Shown piece by piece: positions 22,070-32,059 of a stretch of 64,000 nucleotides of DNA. A model generated the notes under the pieces. The model was not told where the DNA came from. It saw nothing but the letters and a program-made list of their open reading frames with translations, and ran no database searches. A program made the position numbers and the translations under genes. Every line of letters begins with the position of its first letter. The stretch's first letter is position 1. Origin of the DNA: Galeopsis tetrahit (lineage: Eukaryota > Streptophyta > Magnoliopsida > Lamiales > Lamiaceae); contig OY776129.1 of the NCBI GenBank assembly GCA_963675135.1, positions 11,170,201 to 11,234,200 of the forward strand. The letters run 5' to 3'.

Positions 22070-22850
22070 TTTTCCCTTTTATAAAGAAAGAAAGTCAAAA
22101 GCTATAAATTTACCACGTATGATTTTAAGATAAGTGTTAGTTGTTTACAGCTTTCTTAATTAATTATTTTTTTCTATCACAAAAAAAAAAAAAAAAAGTC
22201 AGAAGTACGGAGTAATAAATTTACCGTGTATAATTTTAAAATCTGTACGGACTATTTACAGCTTTCTTAAGTACTAATAAAAAAAATTCTTTTATAAATA
22301 AAAAAAGTCAAAAGTTATAAATTTACCGACTATGATTTTAAATTAAGTGTTGGTTGTTTACAACTTTTTTAATTAATTTTTTTTCCATCATAAAGGAAAG
22401 AAAGTCAGAAGTAATAAATTTATCGTGTATGATTTTAAAATTTGTACGGACGGTTTACAACTTTTTTAAGTAATAATAATTTTTTGTCTTTTATAAAGAA
22501 AAAAAGTCAAAAGTTATAAATTTACCGCATATGATTTTTAATGAAGGGTTAGTTGTTTACAGACTATTTACAACTTTTTTAAATAATAATAAATTTTTTT
22601 CTTTTAAAAAGAAAAAAAGGTAAAAATTATAAATTTACCGTGTATGATTTTAAATTAAGTGTTGGTTGTTTACAAATTTCTTAATTAATTTTTTTTTCTA
22701 TTATAAAAAAAAAGTCAGAAGTAATAAATTTACTGTGATTCCATAATTGTACAGGCTCTTTACAACTTTCACAATTAATAAAAAAAAAAAATTCCTTTTA
22801 TTAAAAAAGAAAGAAAGTCCTGAGTTATAAACTTATCGATTTCAATTTCA
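22070..22850. repeat. Tandem array, period about 100-110 bp, about 8 units
   Basis: Units start with a purine-rich AAAGAAAGAAAGTCA(A/G)AAG block followed by TATAAATTTACC, TATGATTTTAAA and GTTTACAACTTTTTTAA. Starts fall near 22092, 22195, 22306, 22401, 22503, 22614, 22712 and 22815. Two variants alternate: one with GTCAAAAGTTATAAATTTACC, the other with GTCAGAAGTAATAAATTTA and a following GTACGGAC. Related single units occur near 21690 and 18240-18400. Confidence 0.75.
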
Positions 22851-23807
22851 TTTAATTCACTATCCCTTAAAATCTAGCTAGTTAAAAAAATTAAAAGTCA
22901 AGGATTTTAAATTATCATTTAAAAGCTGGCTAAAAAAGAGAGTCAATGATTTTAAATTCATTCCAGTCAAAACAATTTCAATGAATTTGTCACTATGGAT
23001 TTTTCAGGCGATACGATGAAAACCAATTAATTAATTAATTAAAAAGAATAAATAAAAAATATAAAAAATTAATAAATTTTAATTTGTTTCACCATCATCT
23101 TACTTACGTATGTCTTTTAACAATGCCATAAAAAAACGTGTTTCACGAAGTTAGAAGGCATTCAAAAAATGCCTCAAATTAGTGCAATACAGAATCATAG
23201 GATTAGCTAGCTTAATTAATACGGACTATGTTTTTTTTAATTACTTAAGGACTCAATTTAGTACTAATATTTTATCATGGTATTAAATTAGCATGATTCA
23301 TAGACCCAGACTGTCGAATAATATAGTACAGTATGTAATAAACTCTTTAATTACAAATTTCATTAAACATCCTAATTTTAACTCCGCCCTTATTAAAATA
23401 ACACAATTTACCTCCACCACAGTTATTTGGAGTATTGAATTAAATTAAATTTGCCGATAATAGTCTCAATTAAATTTTACGCGTGTGAGAGTGGATTAGT
23501 ACAACTTTAGTACAGAAATATCTAATTAAAGGCAATTAACCTATTAATTAAGCCCACAAAAAGTCTTGGTGGACAGACATAGAGATGAGATACTGAGTAA
23601 TGATAAAGCAAATAATTAGTAATAAAGACGAAATTAAGGTGGTTGAGAGTTGGAATGCAATAGTTAATGTAAAATCTGTGGATCCACATGATACAATGTG
23701 AAATAATTGTAGTTAGGTCAATGAGGATTTTGAGCTTTAACTTTAGGCAAAGAAACATAGTCTCTATCTCCAACTGCATGCATTTAAGACACACGCCCAT
23801 TTTATTC
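22851..23807. other. Spacer and upstream region of the glycine-rich protein gene
   Basis: AT-rich and without a gene. An RY-type motif GCATGCAT lies at 23776-23783, about 30 bp before the TATA box. Confidence 0.45.
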
Positions 23808-23808
23808 A

Positions 23809-23817
23809 TATATATAC
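23809..23817 (+). promoter_or_regulatory. TATA box of the glycine-rich protein gene
   Basis: ATATATATA within TTCATATATATACC lies 83 bp before the start ATG, giving a predicted transcription start near 23840 and a short 5' UTR of about 60 bases. Confidence 0.6.
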
Positions 23818-23899
23818 CTATCAATTGGTTGGTTCACAACACAAATACAAAAAAGAAAGTACACAATTTGCTTCATCGAGTTGCTCCATCACACAAAAA

Positions 23900-26149
23900 A
23901 TGGGGAAGTTTTTCAAAAATGGTGGGGTTTTTATTATGATATTAGTGTTGGGGTTGTGTGTGACGAAAGTAGTTGAGGGGAGGAAGCTTGAGAAAGATTG
24001 GTTTGGGGTTGATGGAGGAGGTGGATATGGAGGCGGTGGTGGTGGAGGGTTTGGAGATGGTCAAGGTGGGGGTTTTGGAGTTGGTAAAGGTGGGGGATTT
24101 GGAGGTGGAGGCAGTGGATTTGGTGGTGGAGGAGGTGGAGGTAGTGGATTTGGAGGGGGAGGATTTGGAGGTGGCCAGGGCGGTGGTTTTGGTGGAGGAG
24201 GGACAGGAGGTGGATTTGGTGGCGGAGGAGGTGGAGGATTTGGAGGTGGTCCAGGTGGTGGTTTTGGTGGAGGAGGTGGTCAAGGTGGTGGTTTTGGTGG
24301 AGGAGGTGGTCAAGGTGGTGGCATCGGAGGAGGAGCAGGAGGTGGTCACGGTGGTGGCATTGGAGGAGGAGCAGGAGGTGGTCACGGTGGAGGACATGGA
24401 GGTGGTCATGGTGGTGGTATCGGAGGAGGACATGGAGGACATAGAGGTGGTCATGGTGGTGGTATCGGGGGAGGAGCAGGAGGTGGTGCTGGTGGAGGAC
24501 ATGGAGGTGGTCACGGTGGAGGACATGGAGGTGGTCACGGTGGAGGACATGGAAGTGGTCACGGTGGTGGTATTGGAGGAGGAGCAGGAGGTGGTGCCGG
24601 TGGAGGCATTGGTGGAGGAGCAGGAGGTGGTCACGGTGGTGGTATTGGAGGAGGAGCAGGAGGTGGTGCCGGTGGAGGCATTGGTGGTGGAGCAGGAGGT
24701 GGTCATGGTGGAGGAGCAGGAGGTGGTGCCGGTGGAGGCATTGGTGGTGGAGCAGGAGGTGGTCATGGTGGAGGAATTGGTGGCGGAGCAGGAGGTGGTG
24801 CCGGTGGAGGCATTGATGGTGGAGCAGGAGGTGGTCATGGTGGAGGAATTGGTGGCGGAGTAGGAGGTGGTGCCGGTGGAGGCATTGGTGGTGGAGCAGG
24901 AGGTGGTCATGGTGGAGGAATTGGTGGCGGAGCAGGAGGTGGTGCCGGTGGAGGAGCAGGAGGTGGTCACGGTGGTGGTATTGGAGGAGGAGCAGGAGGC
25001 GGTGCCGGTGGAGGCATTGGTGGTGGAGCAGGAGGTGGTCATGGTGGTGGCATTGGTGGTGGAGCAGGAGGTGGTGCTGGTGGAGGCATTGGTGGAGGAG
25101 CAGGAGGTGGTCACGGTGGTGGTATTGGAGGAGGAGCAGGAGCAGGAGGTGGTGCCGGTGGTGGTATTGGAGGAGGAGCAGGAGGTGGTGCCGGTGGAGG
25201 CATTGGTGGTGGAGCAGGAGGTGGTCAAGGTGGTGGTATTGGTGGAGGAGCAGGAGGTGGTGCTGGTGGAGGAGCAGGAGGTGGTCACGGTGGTGGTATC
25301 GGAGGAGGAGTAGGAGGTGGTGTCGGTGGAGGAGCAGGAGGTGGTCAAGGTGGTGGAGCAGGAGGTGGTCACGGTGGTGGTATAGGAGGTGGTGCCGGTG
25401 GAGGAGCAGGAGGTGGTCACGGTGGTGGTATCGGAGGTGGTGCCGGTGGAGGAGCAGGAGGTGGTCACGGTGGTGGTATTGGAGGAGGAGCAGGAGGTGG
25501 TGCCGGTGGAGGCATTGGTGGCGGATCAGGAGGTAGTCATGGTGGTGGTATCGGGGGAGGAGCAGGAGGTGGTGTCGGTGGAGGAGCCGGAGGTGGTCAT
25601 GGCGGTATTGGGGGCGGATCCGGAGGTGGTGCCGGTGGAGGAATTGGAGGTGGTCATGGTGGTATTGGGGGCGGAGCCGGAGGTGGTGCCGGTGGAGGAA
25701 TTGGAGGTGGTCATGGTGGTATTGGAGGCGGAGCTGGAGGTGGTGCCGGTGGAGGAATTGGAGGTGGTCATGGTGGTATTGGGGGTGGAGCTGGAGGTGG
25801 TGCCGGAGGAGGCATTGGAGGAGGAATGGGAGGTGGTTCTGGCGGAGGCGTTGGTGGTGGTTTTGGTGGTGGAGGAGGTTCTGGGGGAGGAGTAGGAGGT
25901 GGTTCCGGCGGAGGTAAGGGTGGTGGTTTTGGTGGAGGCATTGGGGGAGGCAGTGGTGGTGGTTTTGGCGGTGGTGCTGGAGGAGGAAGCAGAGGTGGTG
26001 CTGATGGAGGATTTGGAGGTGGAAAGGGCGGTGGTTTTGGTGGGGGAGTCGGAGGAGGAGGATTTGGTGGTGGTGCAGGAGGTGGCTTTGGAGGAGGAAA
26101 ATATGGCGACGAGGGATTTAATGGAGTCGGAAGTGATTATGGATATTAA
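23900..26149 (+). CDS. Secreted glycine-rich cell-wall protein, 749 aa
   Basis: Translation begins at the ATG at 23900 (MGKFFKNGG). An upstream in-frame extension to 23825 overlaps the predicted 5' UTR and lacks an ATG. Residues 10-25 are a hydrophobic signal core (VFIMILVLGLCVTKVV), with cleavage likely near Gly27 before RKLEKDWFG. The rest is almost wholly glycine, in (GGGX)n with X mostly A, H, I, F or V. The middle is built from GGAGGGAGGGIGGGAGGGHG-type blocks and the end carries a short tail (GGGKYGDEGFNGVGSDYGY). This is the class of structural glycine-rich proteins placed in the extracellular matrix, often of vascular tissue. The length is well above the common 150-400 residues and reflects repeat expansion. 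No intron is seen. Confidence 0.85.
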   Translation: MGKFFKNGGVFIMILVLGLCVTKVVEGRKLEKDWFGVDGGGGYGGGGGGGFGDGQGGGFGVGKGGGFGGGGSGFGGGGGGGSGFGGGGFGGGQGGGFGGGGTGGGFGGGGGGGFGGGPGGGFGGGGGQGGGFGGGGGQGGGIGGGAGGGHGGGIGGGAGGGHGGGHGGGHGGGIGGGHGGHRGGHGGGIGGGAGGGAGGGHGGGHGGGHGGGHGGGHGSGHGGGIGGGAGGGAGGGIGGGAGGGHGGGIGGGAGGGAGGGIGGGAGGGHGGGAGGGAGGGIGGGAGGGHGGGIGGGAGGGAGGGIDGGAGGGHGGGIGGGVGGGAGGGIGGGAGGGHGGGIGGGAGGGAGGGAGGGHGGGIGGGAGGGAGGGIGGGAGGGHGGGIGGGAGGGAGGGIGGGAGGGHGGGIGGGAGAGGGAGGGIGGGAGGGAGGGIGGGAGGGQGGGIGGGAGGGAGGGAGGGHGGGIGGGVGGGVGGGAGGGQGGGAGGGHGGGIGGGAGGGAGGGHGGGIGGGAGGGAGGGHGGGIGGGAGGGAGGGIGGGSGGSHGGGIGGGAGGGVGGGAGGGHGGIGGGSGGGAGGGIGGGHGGIGGGAGGGAGGGIGGGHGGIGGGAGGGAGGGIGGGHGGIGGGAGGGAGGGIGGGMGGGSGGGVGGGFGGGGGSGGGVGGGSGGGKGGGFGGGIGGGSGGGFGGGAGGGSRGGADGGFGGGKGGGFGGGVGGGGFGGGAGGGFGGGKYGDEGFNGVGSDYGY
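24300..25850. repeat. Glycine-codon minisatellite inside the GRP gene
   Basis: Near-identical blocks such as GGAGCAGGAGGTGGTCA(C/T)GG and GGTGCCGGTGGAGGCATTGG recur dozens of times. All have lengths divisible by 3 (multiples of 12), so expansions keep the reading frame. The regularity also leaves antisense and off-frame readings open. Confidence 0.85.
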
Positions 26150-26254
26150 ATTAATATTATATGATATGATGTTATAGGACATAAAATTGTTCAACATAAC
26201 AAATGCATGTTATGATCTTTTTTTATTTTATATAGCTGAAATACATTCTTCTTA

Positions 26255-26260
26255 AATAAA
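26255..26260 (+). terminator. Poly(A) signal of the GRP gene
   Basis: AATAAA lies 105 bp after the stop codon in an AT-rich 3' region. Confidence 0.5.
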
Positions 26261-27616
26261 TTGAACAATTATATGAGAGAATTCTTAATTAGTAAAGTTT
26301 ATTTTTAATTTTACGAGTCTTTTCTTTTTAAATTTATTTTTCACGTAATTATGAAATTAATTGAATGGAAAAATGACTAAAATTGAATATATACCAAACC
26401 CAGGCAAAAGCAAAGTCCATTTTTCATGCCAATCCATAAATTGGTATCTGATTCTTCATAGCCTCATACTGCTAAAACGACAAGAAATTCGAGTAAATAA
26501 TAATAACAAATGTTGTCTAATAAAGTGAAGATATTATTGTTTATCAATTATTAATTATAATAAATGTTATGAGCAAAATTCAATACGTGACAAATTATTC
26601 GAATTGTAGAGGGAATTAAATTTATTTCATAAGGAGAAATATATATATATATATATATATATATGGAGTACAATATTTGGGATATAATGATCTCAAAATA
26701 TATATAAACATTTTAGGCCATGTTTTAACTTGCATACAAATGTAGGGGACATGCTCTGATCCGATTCAATGTAATTAATATTCTTTGAAAGTTCTTAATT
26801 ATTTGAATTATTTCCTCAAAAGTGACACTATTAAATTTTATTCATGAAAATGGTTTAAACTTTAAAGCCCACCATTTTATTATCTTTATTTACGCCCTTG
26901 TAATTGAGAATGCTTACCTATTCAGTGTTTTTCTATTTCTACTCACTCTGTAATGTTTATCTCTCTCTTTTTTTTTTTAAAAAAGATAAATGTGAATTAC
27001 ATATGTTATTTCATAATTTATTCGGAATCATGAATTGATTCGGGATACACATCCATCTATCTCTTTCGGCTTCTTTCGAATGTACTATTATAGGTTTAAG
27101 TACCCTTTTTACTTTAAAAAAAAAAAACCACACCACTTATTTAAGGCTCAATTTAATATGGTAAATTAACTCAAATTAGATGGGTAATCATATCCATTTT
27201 AGATGCATAATTATGTCTAAAATAAAATTTATATAAAATACACAAAAATACACTCAATTGTATGTATATTAAGTAATCGAAGAACACACAGTTTACAATT
27301 CAGTCTGAATTATCTGAACAAAATACTTAGTAAACGAAAGCTCACAAAAACTCAATCTCACCTTTCTTAAATTCTCTAAATTATGTTTAACCCTTATAGT
27401 ATTTAATTCACTCAAAACTCTAAATTTTATTTTGGAAGGTATAATAGGAATTGATATATATAAGAATTAATTCTTCATCTCTCTACAACCCAAGATACTT
27501 ATTCCCACTCGTAATATGAATTTTAAAAAATGCTATCATGACCTCAAAAAAATAAAAATAAAAAAATGCTATCATGTTGAGCCTTTAGCCACTTTCATGT
27601 GCTGAATTTTATATCG
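26261..27616. other. AT-rich spacer with (TA)n and a TRIM-LTR-like fragment
   Basis: A TA tract runs at about 26641-26664. At 27438-27490 the sequence TATATAAGAATTAATTCTTC followed by ATCTCTCTACAACCC resembles the 78-bp repeat of the TRIM at 5165. It may be a solo TRIM LTR. No gene is seen. Confidence 0.4.
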
Positions 27617-27750
27617 TCTGCGATCTCTTCCGGAGAATAAGCCTCTCATTGAAAATTAAGCAATTTCGAATCTTTCATAATTTCTGCGATCTCTTCTGGA
27701 GAATAAGCCTCTCATTGAAAATTAAGCAATTTCAAATCTTTCATAATTTC
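27617..27750. repeat. 66-bp tandem duplication
   Basis: Two adjacent 66-bp units beginning TCTGCGATCTCTTC at 27617 and 27683 are nearly identical (a few substitutions). Confidence 0.85.
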
Positions 27751-28216
27751 CACACCGATTGCCACACTAATCCAAGGATTTTCCTGCTTTTTTGTTCTTT
27801 CCATAGCTCACACTGTTTGATATCATCAAAGAATGTCCAACCAACTTAGAATCTCACTCAAAACTCTAATTAACTCATCCATCTTTACCCGACTCCACCT
27901 GTTATGCAATTATGTCACAACAAACATGTTTATTAATGTTGTTGAGGCACGATTATATTTACTAAATTACTTACCAATTTTTGTTTTGTAGGAACAATAA
28001 AAGAGTATGGTGTAATGAATATTTAGAAATTACACCTAATAATAAGGAATTAGAAAACGACCTAATGATGCGCTAATACATTTGCATTTCCGACTAACCA
28101 ATTTAATAGAAAATTTTGAGAAGGTAACTCAACCATAATATTGTCATAGATTGAATTTAATTAGAATCAACTTCATGAATAATCTTTTACTTTTTGAATC
28201 AATTACAATATTGATA
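27751..28216. other. AT-rich spacer, no gene seen
   Basis: No coding or repeat structure was recognised. Confidence 0.5.
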
Positions 28217-28218
28217 TA

Positions 28219-28438
28219 CTCCCTCTGTCCATCAAAAGTGTGCTCAATTTTTTTTATATCTCATATCTTAATTATAAAAAATATATTTAATATAATGAGT
28301 AAAAAATATATTTGATAGATACTCGATCTTGTTAGTAAAGTAGAAAAAATATTCAAAAGTTAACTATTTAAATAGAATAAACACATTTTTTGTGAACCCA
28401 AAAAAAGAAACGAACACACTTTTGGTGGACGGAGGGAG
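28219..28438. mobile_element. Stowaway-like MITE
   Basis: 220 bp with ends CTCCCTCTGTCCATCAAAAG and CTTTTGGTGGACGGAGGGAG as inverted repeats, flanked by TA (28217-28218 and 28439-28440). The inner GTGTGCTCA/GAACACAC words extend the inversion. Confidence 0.85.
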
Positions 28439-28652
28439 TAGATCTTATTAAATACTCCCCTTTTGTAATTTTATTTCACTTTGTATTATATGAAAACTCC
28501 ATTTTTTTTTGCTTTATCTGTTTTGGGAACTAGGAGGCAACTTAGGATAATAAACTAGGAGGCAACTTAGGATAATAAAAACTCTACAATAATTAAGTTT
28601 GGCCGAGTCGGAGAATTAATCATACTCCCCCCCCCTCCTTTTTTTTTAAATT

Positions 28653-29707
28653 TATACAAGATTAGTCAATCTGATCAACAATTTTGGCCAGCTAAGGCTT
28701 CGGGTAATTATTCGGTAGCCTCGGGTTATCAGTTTATATCTAGCATATCTATGAAACCCTGGCTTAACTCTAGGCCAAGTTCATCTAGTCGCAATCATGT
28801 TCAGTTGTTATGGAATCATTTGTGGAAATTAAAAATTCCTCCGAAGGTGCGTATTTTTGGATGGAAAATTTTGAATGATTCTATAGCAACTGAAGGTAAT
28901 TTGGTGAAGCATCATGTTCCAATTTCATCATCGTGTTTGTGCTGTGGTGCGTTTTTTGCTGATACCATGCATGTGTTTTTTCACTGTGTGTTTGCTAAAC
29001 GTGTATGGAAAGATCAAGGATTATGGGAGCAGCTTAAAGGATTGACCAAAGGTACGATTTTTCAGTTATTGCATTATATTAGGGAGAATGGTGATCAGCA
29101 TCTCTTTTCGTTGATTCTTATTATTGCATGGGCAATTTGGAGAGAGAGATGTAAGTGGTTACATTCAGATACTGTTATGAACCAGTCCAGGCCATGTTAT
29201 ACAATCTTTAAAGTGCAATGGGCAATTGATTATTGGAATGATTTTCACAATCTGGGTTGGTTGGAAATGGAGAAGAAGTCTGGGGTCTGCAGAGGAAGAA
29301 AAGAAGGCTTTGATCAGAATCAGCGAGGTACTTTGTTTACTGATGCAGCATTTAATATTGTGAAGGACTTTTTTGCTGTAGGCTTTGTTGTGTATGATTG
29401 TCAAGGTAATGCTGTATTAGCTGGAGGTGAACGCATTATGAATCCAGGATCTGTGGTTGCAGCAGAATTAATCGCAGCTAAAAAAGGATTAGAATGCTGC
29501 ATTAAACATAACATTCAGATATCAAGCTTAAGAATGGACTCTGCGGATTCAGTCGGGGCAATTAATGCTTCTTTGTGTCTCGAAGGGATGGAGAATGATT
29601 TAGTAAAAGATATTTGGAAATCCCTTCAAAGTCTTGTGATTTGGGATTGTGATGTCATCCCAAGAGAAAGTAATCAAGCGGCACACCGGATGGCTCAGGA
29701 AGCTTGA
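28653..29707 (+). pseudogene. 5'-truncated LINE ORF2: zf-RVT and RNase H domains
   Basis: An open frame runs from about 28653 to the TGA at 29705-29707. It begins inside the region that precedes the zinc-binding domain (FWPAKASGNYSVASGYQF). It then carries the zf-RVT domain: LWKLKIPPKVRIFGWKIL, then CLCCGAFFADTMHVFFHC. The C-terminal plant RNase H domain has the acidic residues in FTDAAFN, AAELIAAKKGLE and RMDSADS, and ends PRESNQAAHRMAQEA. Endonuclease and reverse transcriptase are missing, as expected of a LINE truncated at its 5' end during insertion. The remaining frame has no stop, so the insertion is fairly recent or the fragment is a host-adopted RNase H-like gene, which I consider less likely. 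Confidence 0.75.
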
Positions 29708-30015
29708 AATGTTTCAGCACCTTACGATTGGGCTGAACAGGATATTCCTCAATATATTAAGGAGATATGTTATCTTTAAATTTTGTATACTCCTTGTATA
29801 TTCTCATTTTTTTTTATTATATTATTTAATAAAATAGAGGGTATGAAAGTATTTTGAGTAATAAAGTAAAGTAATAAAATATGGTGGGAGTAATAAAATA
29901 ATGACATGAGATGTTATAATTTTGAGATGTTTGATGTAGTTTAAAGTTCTATTACAAAGGTCGGCGTCTAGGCACTAATCGTGGGTCTACCGCCCACCTA
30001 GAGATTTTGGCTAGG
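29708..30015. other. LINE 3' tail and spacer
   Basis: T-rich sequence after the LINE stop codon with no clear poly(A) run or target duplication. It is followed by a CG-richer stretch near 29955-30015. Confidence 0.4.
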
Positions 30016-30373
30016 CACCTGTTAGAGTTAAGAGAATGGATAACACCTCACTGAAAGTAAAGGAAATAGGATTGAATATATTAAAAGGAAAACAAGATAA
30101 CACCGGGAATAATCCCGTCCAAGCCTAATGGCCGATTCCTACGGGAAAGTCTCGTCCCAAGCCTAAGCCGTAAATAATAATCTCTAAGATAATCTTACTA
30201 GAGGGACAAAGACAATATATAAAGACTAAACCCTAGATTACTAAGGCCCATCCACTTTATTAATTAAAGTAAATTACTATAATATCTAATATCTTATGCG
30301 TATCAATTCCCTTCCCCTTCAAAACAACCCTGTCCTCAAGGCTGAACAGCGGAATAGATCACGAGCAGGAACC

Positions 30374-30964
30374 TCAAGTAGGAAAATCTGAATTTCTTGA
30401 ATTGACCCCAGGTGCACGATTCAACAATGTACCACAAATTTCCTTAATTGTGTAACTCTCCTCCACTGCATCATTCACTGCCTTTTCAACAACCCCTTTT
30501 GTTGTTCTACTCATGTAAGAATTAATATCTTCTTCCACAACTTCTCCAGGCCTATAATGAATTTCTTCTTCTTGATTCGCAAAAGTTCTCCCCTTTTTCA
30601 TAACCTCTTGAAAAATACTTGATGATGTCTCTTTTATCTTTTCCCTGTCACTGGAAAACTCCAATTTTTCATCAACTCTCTCAATCACAACTTCCTCTTT
30701 ATTAATTCTGGCATCATCTTCGAATCTGTATTTCTCTGGAATTGGAAGGGATTGGTCATCATTAGGTTTTAGAGAGTCGTCATGAACGATGCCCTCCTCA
30801 TGCCGGAGTTGGCTCACCAAGATCTTTATCTTCTCGACTCCTTTGATTACCGTCGTCACAGTAGACTGCATCTTTGCCACAGTAGACTGCATCTTTGCCA
30901 CAATAGACTGCAATTCCTCCACTCCCTTCTCTAACGTTTTCTCACGAACCTCCATTCGCCTCAT
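30374..30964 (-). CDS. Coiled-coil Gag-like protein of the compact LTR element
   Basis: This is a 196-aa frame. Its ATG lies two bases after the primer-binding site, the usual place for a gag start. Residues 1-55 form heptad-like helices (MRRMEVREKTLEKGVEELQS, with the segment VAKMQST repeated twice). The rest is acidic and hydrophilic. The frame stops at TGA and, after a second TGA, continues in phase into LEDRVVLKGKGID near the 3' LTR. This suggests that the protein is the N-terminus of an ancestral gag-pol joined to its last codons by a large deletion. No zinc knuckle or catalytic motif is present. It may still be expressed from the LTR, but nothing shows a function. Confidence 0.6.
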   Translation of the reverse strand: MRRMEVREKTLEKGVEELQSIVAKMQSTVAKMQSTVTTVIKGVEKIKILVSQLRHEEGIVHDDSLKPNDDQSLPIPEKYRFEDDARINKEEVVIERVDEKLEFSSDREKIKETSSSIFQEVMKKGRTFANQEEEIHYRPGEVVEEDINSYMSRTTKGVVEKAVNDAVEESYTIKEICGTLLNRAPGVNSRNSDFPT

Positions 30965-30966
30965 TA

Positions 30967-30986
30967 GAATCCGGCAGGTCGGACCA
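30967..30986 (-). promoter_or_regulatory. Primer-binding site matching tRNA-Tyr
   Basis: The 20-bp plus-strand sequence GAATCCGGCAGGTCGGACCA equals the 3' end of plant tRNA-Tyr including CCA, as I remember that tRNA. It is separated from the LTR by three bases. Confidence 0.75.
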
Positions 30987-31377
30987 ATTTGTTAGAGTTA
31001 AGAGAATGGATAACACCTCACCGAAAGTAAAGGAAATAAGATTGAATATATTAAAAGGAAAACAAGATAACACCGGGAATAATTCCGTCCAAGCCTAATG
31101 GCCGATTCCTACGGGAAAGTCCCGTCCCAAGCCTAAGCTGTAAATAATAATCTCTAAGATAATCTTACTAGAGGGACAAAGACAATATATAAAGACTAAA
31201 CCCATTACTAAACCCTAGATTACTAAGGTCCATGGGCCACTTTATTAATTAAAGTAAATTACTATAATATCTAATATCTTATGCGTATCAACACCTTTTT
31301 TTTTTTGAACTTACCGTCACTGTAGCTCAATATACAATACTTTGGACTTTACAACCAAAGAGTGATAGATTTGTAAA

Positions 31378-31735
31378 AGCCTCTCCAAGTATGTTAGATG
31401 CATTCCAAAAAAAAAAAAAAAAGGACGACTTTGTAGATGCACTCTCCCCAAATTACATAACTATCATTTTCTCTTTAAAATCCCCCTTAATATATAAATA
31501 CACCCCAACCCAAAAAAAACTATAACCCTAATTCTTTCTTTATCCTCTTTCCTCTCATTTCTCTCTTCTACATTGCATCCGTCCCTGCAATTATGATTAA
31601 AGTTTAAATGTTAGAGGAAAATATATTTACTAGGCTCATTTTACCAAAATGATAGTTTATGTATTTTTCATGCTTGTTAAAGTTATAAATGGAGGGGGAG
31701 AGTGCATTTATTATACTTGGAGGTGTATATAACCC
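31378..31735. mobile_element. Inverted-repeat (foldback-like) element
   Basis: CTCCAAGTATGTTAGATGCA and TAGATGCACTCTCCCC with ATAACTATCATTTT on the left are inverted on the right as AAAATGATAGTTTATGTATT and GGGGGAGAGTGCATTTATTA, then TACTTGGAGG. An A-run splits the left arm. A related end occurs at 50172-50235, so this is a family. No coding capacity and no clear target duplication were found. Confidence 0.5.
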
Positions 31736-32057
31736 ACGCCTTTGCAAATATGAGGTGATAATATTTTCTATTAAAAGGGATGCATTAGTTTTTACTCATT
31801 CCATTCCATAACAACTTTCATATTGAGGTGGACACAAATATTAAGAAAGTATAAACTTTTATGTATAAGTAAAGAAATTTGTTGACTTGTGTGTATGTGT
31901 GACCCAAAAGTATTGTCATTTTATGTAAAATTGTGAATATTGTGACGGTGTAAGTTATATAAATGATTTTCCATTTTAAATGTATAAAAGTTATTATAGA
32001 ACGTCACGAAAAAAAAATATGAAAGTTATTATGGAACATAAAAAGTAGTTAAAATAT
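31736..32057. other. AT-rich spacer, no gene seen
   Basis: Nothing recognisable. Confidence 0.5.
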
Positions 32058-32059
32058 TA

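Larger units (their letters stand above)
30021..31290 (-). mobile_element. Compact non-autonomous LTR retrotransposon with tRNA-Tyr primer site
   Basis: Two near-identical LTRs, 30021-30305 and 30990-31290 (minus-strand TGATACGC...TAACA), bound a 684-bp interior. The right copy has about 16 extra bases. A target duplication (G/A)CACC lies at 30016-30020 and 31291-31295. On the minus strand, three bases after the 5' LTR, is TGGTCCGACCTGCCGGATTC (30986-30967), complementary to the 3' end of plant tRNA-Tyr. The purine tract GAAGGGGAAGGGAAT precedes the 3' LTR. The interior has one ORF and no protease, reverse transcriptase or integrase. The last codons before the 3' LTR read LEDRVVLKGKGID, like the end of chromovirus integrases. 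The element is therefore a deletion derivative of a Ty3/gypsy chromovirus. Confidence 0.8.

Noticed and set aside
22070..22850. CRISPR-like array
   Set aside because: The units are long, AT-rich and contiguous without unique spacers, in plant DNA.
23942..25468. 508-codon Ser/Thr-rich antisense ORF
   Set aside because: It is the mirror of the glycine repeat and has no start context or conserved feature.
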